Assembly (NCBI GenBank): GCA_030600525.1
Contig: JAUVLX010000227.1
Span: 1 to 5,925, forward strand
Reading direction: 5' to 3'
DNA from: Desulfobulbus sp.
Lineage (GTDB): Bacteria; Desulfobacterota; Desulfobulbia; Desulfobulbales; Desulfobulbaceae
DNA: 5,925 nucleotides
Under the pieces are notes generated by a model, which was given only the letters and a program-made list of their open reading frames with translations, ran no database searches and was not told the origin of the DNA. Both the position numbers and the translations under genes were made by a program. Within the stretch, counting starts at the first letter, position 1, and each line of letters starts with the position of its first letter. Positions 5,520 to 5,925 of this stretch are shown one piece after another.

Positions 5520-5925
5520 TTACCAGAGATCCTCGGAAGACGAACCATTGTCGTGTTTCCATAAGGTCTCAAGCCATTCCTCTTTACTCTCCTTTATTTC
5601 CTGCAGCATATCAATGTACTCTTCAGGTTCAATGCGTTTTTCCTCCCCCAGGAACCCGTAGAATTTTTTCAGGCTTGTAATGTTTTCCTTGATGGAGGTA
5701 GCAGAGGCCCACATGGCCTTGCGGATGAACCAGTAACCTAAAAAATAATTCAGTTGGTTGATGCCCTCTTCCGGTTGCTGCGGTTCCTCGTACAACAGAA
5801 ACTCATTGATATAAAAGTCAACGTTGGAAATATGTTTATTGACCGTCTTTTGCGTTAATTTCCTTGCTTCCAGGTTCTCTTGAAAGGCATTCAGCAGGAT
5901 TTGGTTTGCAGCTCGGATTTTCTCA
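5520..5925 (-). CDS. Partial protein resembling a recombinase core-binding (SAM-like) domain
   Basis: The frame is open from the stop at 5520 to the window edge, so the N terminus is missing; about 134 residues are visible. An apparent start at 5795 is only an internal TTG leucine codon. The sequence is all-helical, and its pattern follows the core-binding domain of tyrosine recombinases: RKLTQKTVNKHISNVDFYINEFL, a linker with GINQLNYFLGYWFIRK, then SATSIKENITSLKKFYGFL. Only about 45 residues follow, rich in Glu/Lys and ending EDLW. There is no catalytic domain with the Arg-His-Arg-Tyr residues, so it is not an integrase. Similar stand-alone proteins are, as I recall, annotated hypothetical. 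It lies 45 bases before the channel start and may be co-transcribed. The function is unknown. Confidence 0.7.
   Translation of the reverse strand, partial: EKIRAANQILLNAFQENLEARKLTQKTVNKHISNVDFYINEFLLYEEPQQPEEGINQLNYFLGYWFIRKAMWASATSIKENITSLKKFYGFLGEEKRIEPEEYIDMLQEIKESKEEWLETLWKHDNGSSSEDLW

Noticed and set aside
5793..5795. TTG at 5795 as start of the right-edge gene
   Set aside because: The frame stays open and protein-like for a further 43 codons to the window edge, including a conserved-looking helical segment, so this TTG is an internal leucine.

Overview
The window reads as ordinary bacterial chromosome of about 45% GC (estimated by eye), densely coded, with nearly every gene on the minus strand. 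Gene content and protein style (a small MAIRLLAVELY-type coiled-coil protein, a two-TM RCK potassium channel, a short archaeal-type TrmO) suggest a Gram-negative of the Desulfobacterota, possibly a Desulfobulbaceae relative. That placement is inference from remembered family resemblance, not a search. There is no transposase, CRISPR array, tRNA or rRNA.

Left edge (1-330): a short plus-strand coiled-coil gene ends at 199 and is followed by a strong intrinsic terminator (277-309). This terminator lies between it and the convergent minus-strand genes.

Translation/RNA block, minus strand, transcribed right to left (4035 down to 328): a DEAD-box RNA helicase of the RhlE/CsdA type (2385-3647), a CspA-family cold shock protein (2077-2277) and a YbiT-like ABC-F ATPase (328-1959). 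The helicase has an unusually long upstream region (3648-4035) with a candidate promoter, an 8-bp tandem repeat and two inverted repeats, one of them directly before the ribosome binding site. Csp has a hairpin leader and a classic terminator. A second terminator-shaped hairpin with a U tract ends only 12 nt before the ABC-F start codon. All three products act on RNA structure or on the ribosome, so the block looks like a cold- or translation-stress set, each gene with its own control region.

Right block, minus strand (5925 down to 4036): a protein truncated by the window edge whose sequence resembles the core-binding domain of tyrosine recombinases without the catalytic domain, then a two-helix potassium channel with RCK and TrkA-C domains, then a short TrmO-like tRNA methyltransferase five bases after the channel stop. 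The gaps of 45 and 5 bases suggest one transcript.

No clearly new multi-gene system is visible. The best leads are regulatory: the hairpin overlapping the ABC-F translation start region, the structured helicase leader, and a perfect palindrome between helicase and csp. The degenerate second Walker A of the ABC-F protein and the recombinase-like edge protein are the most notable protein oddities.
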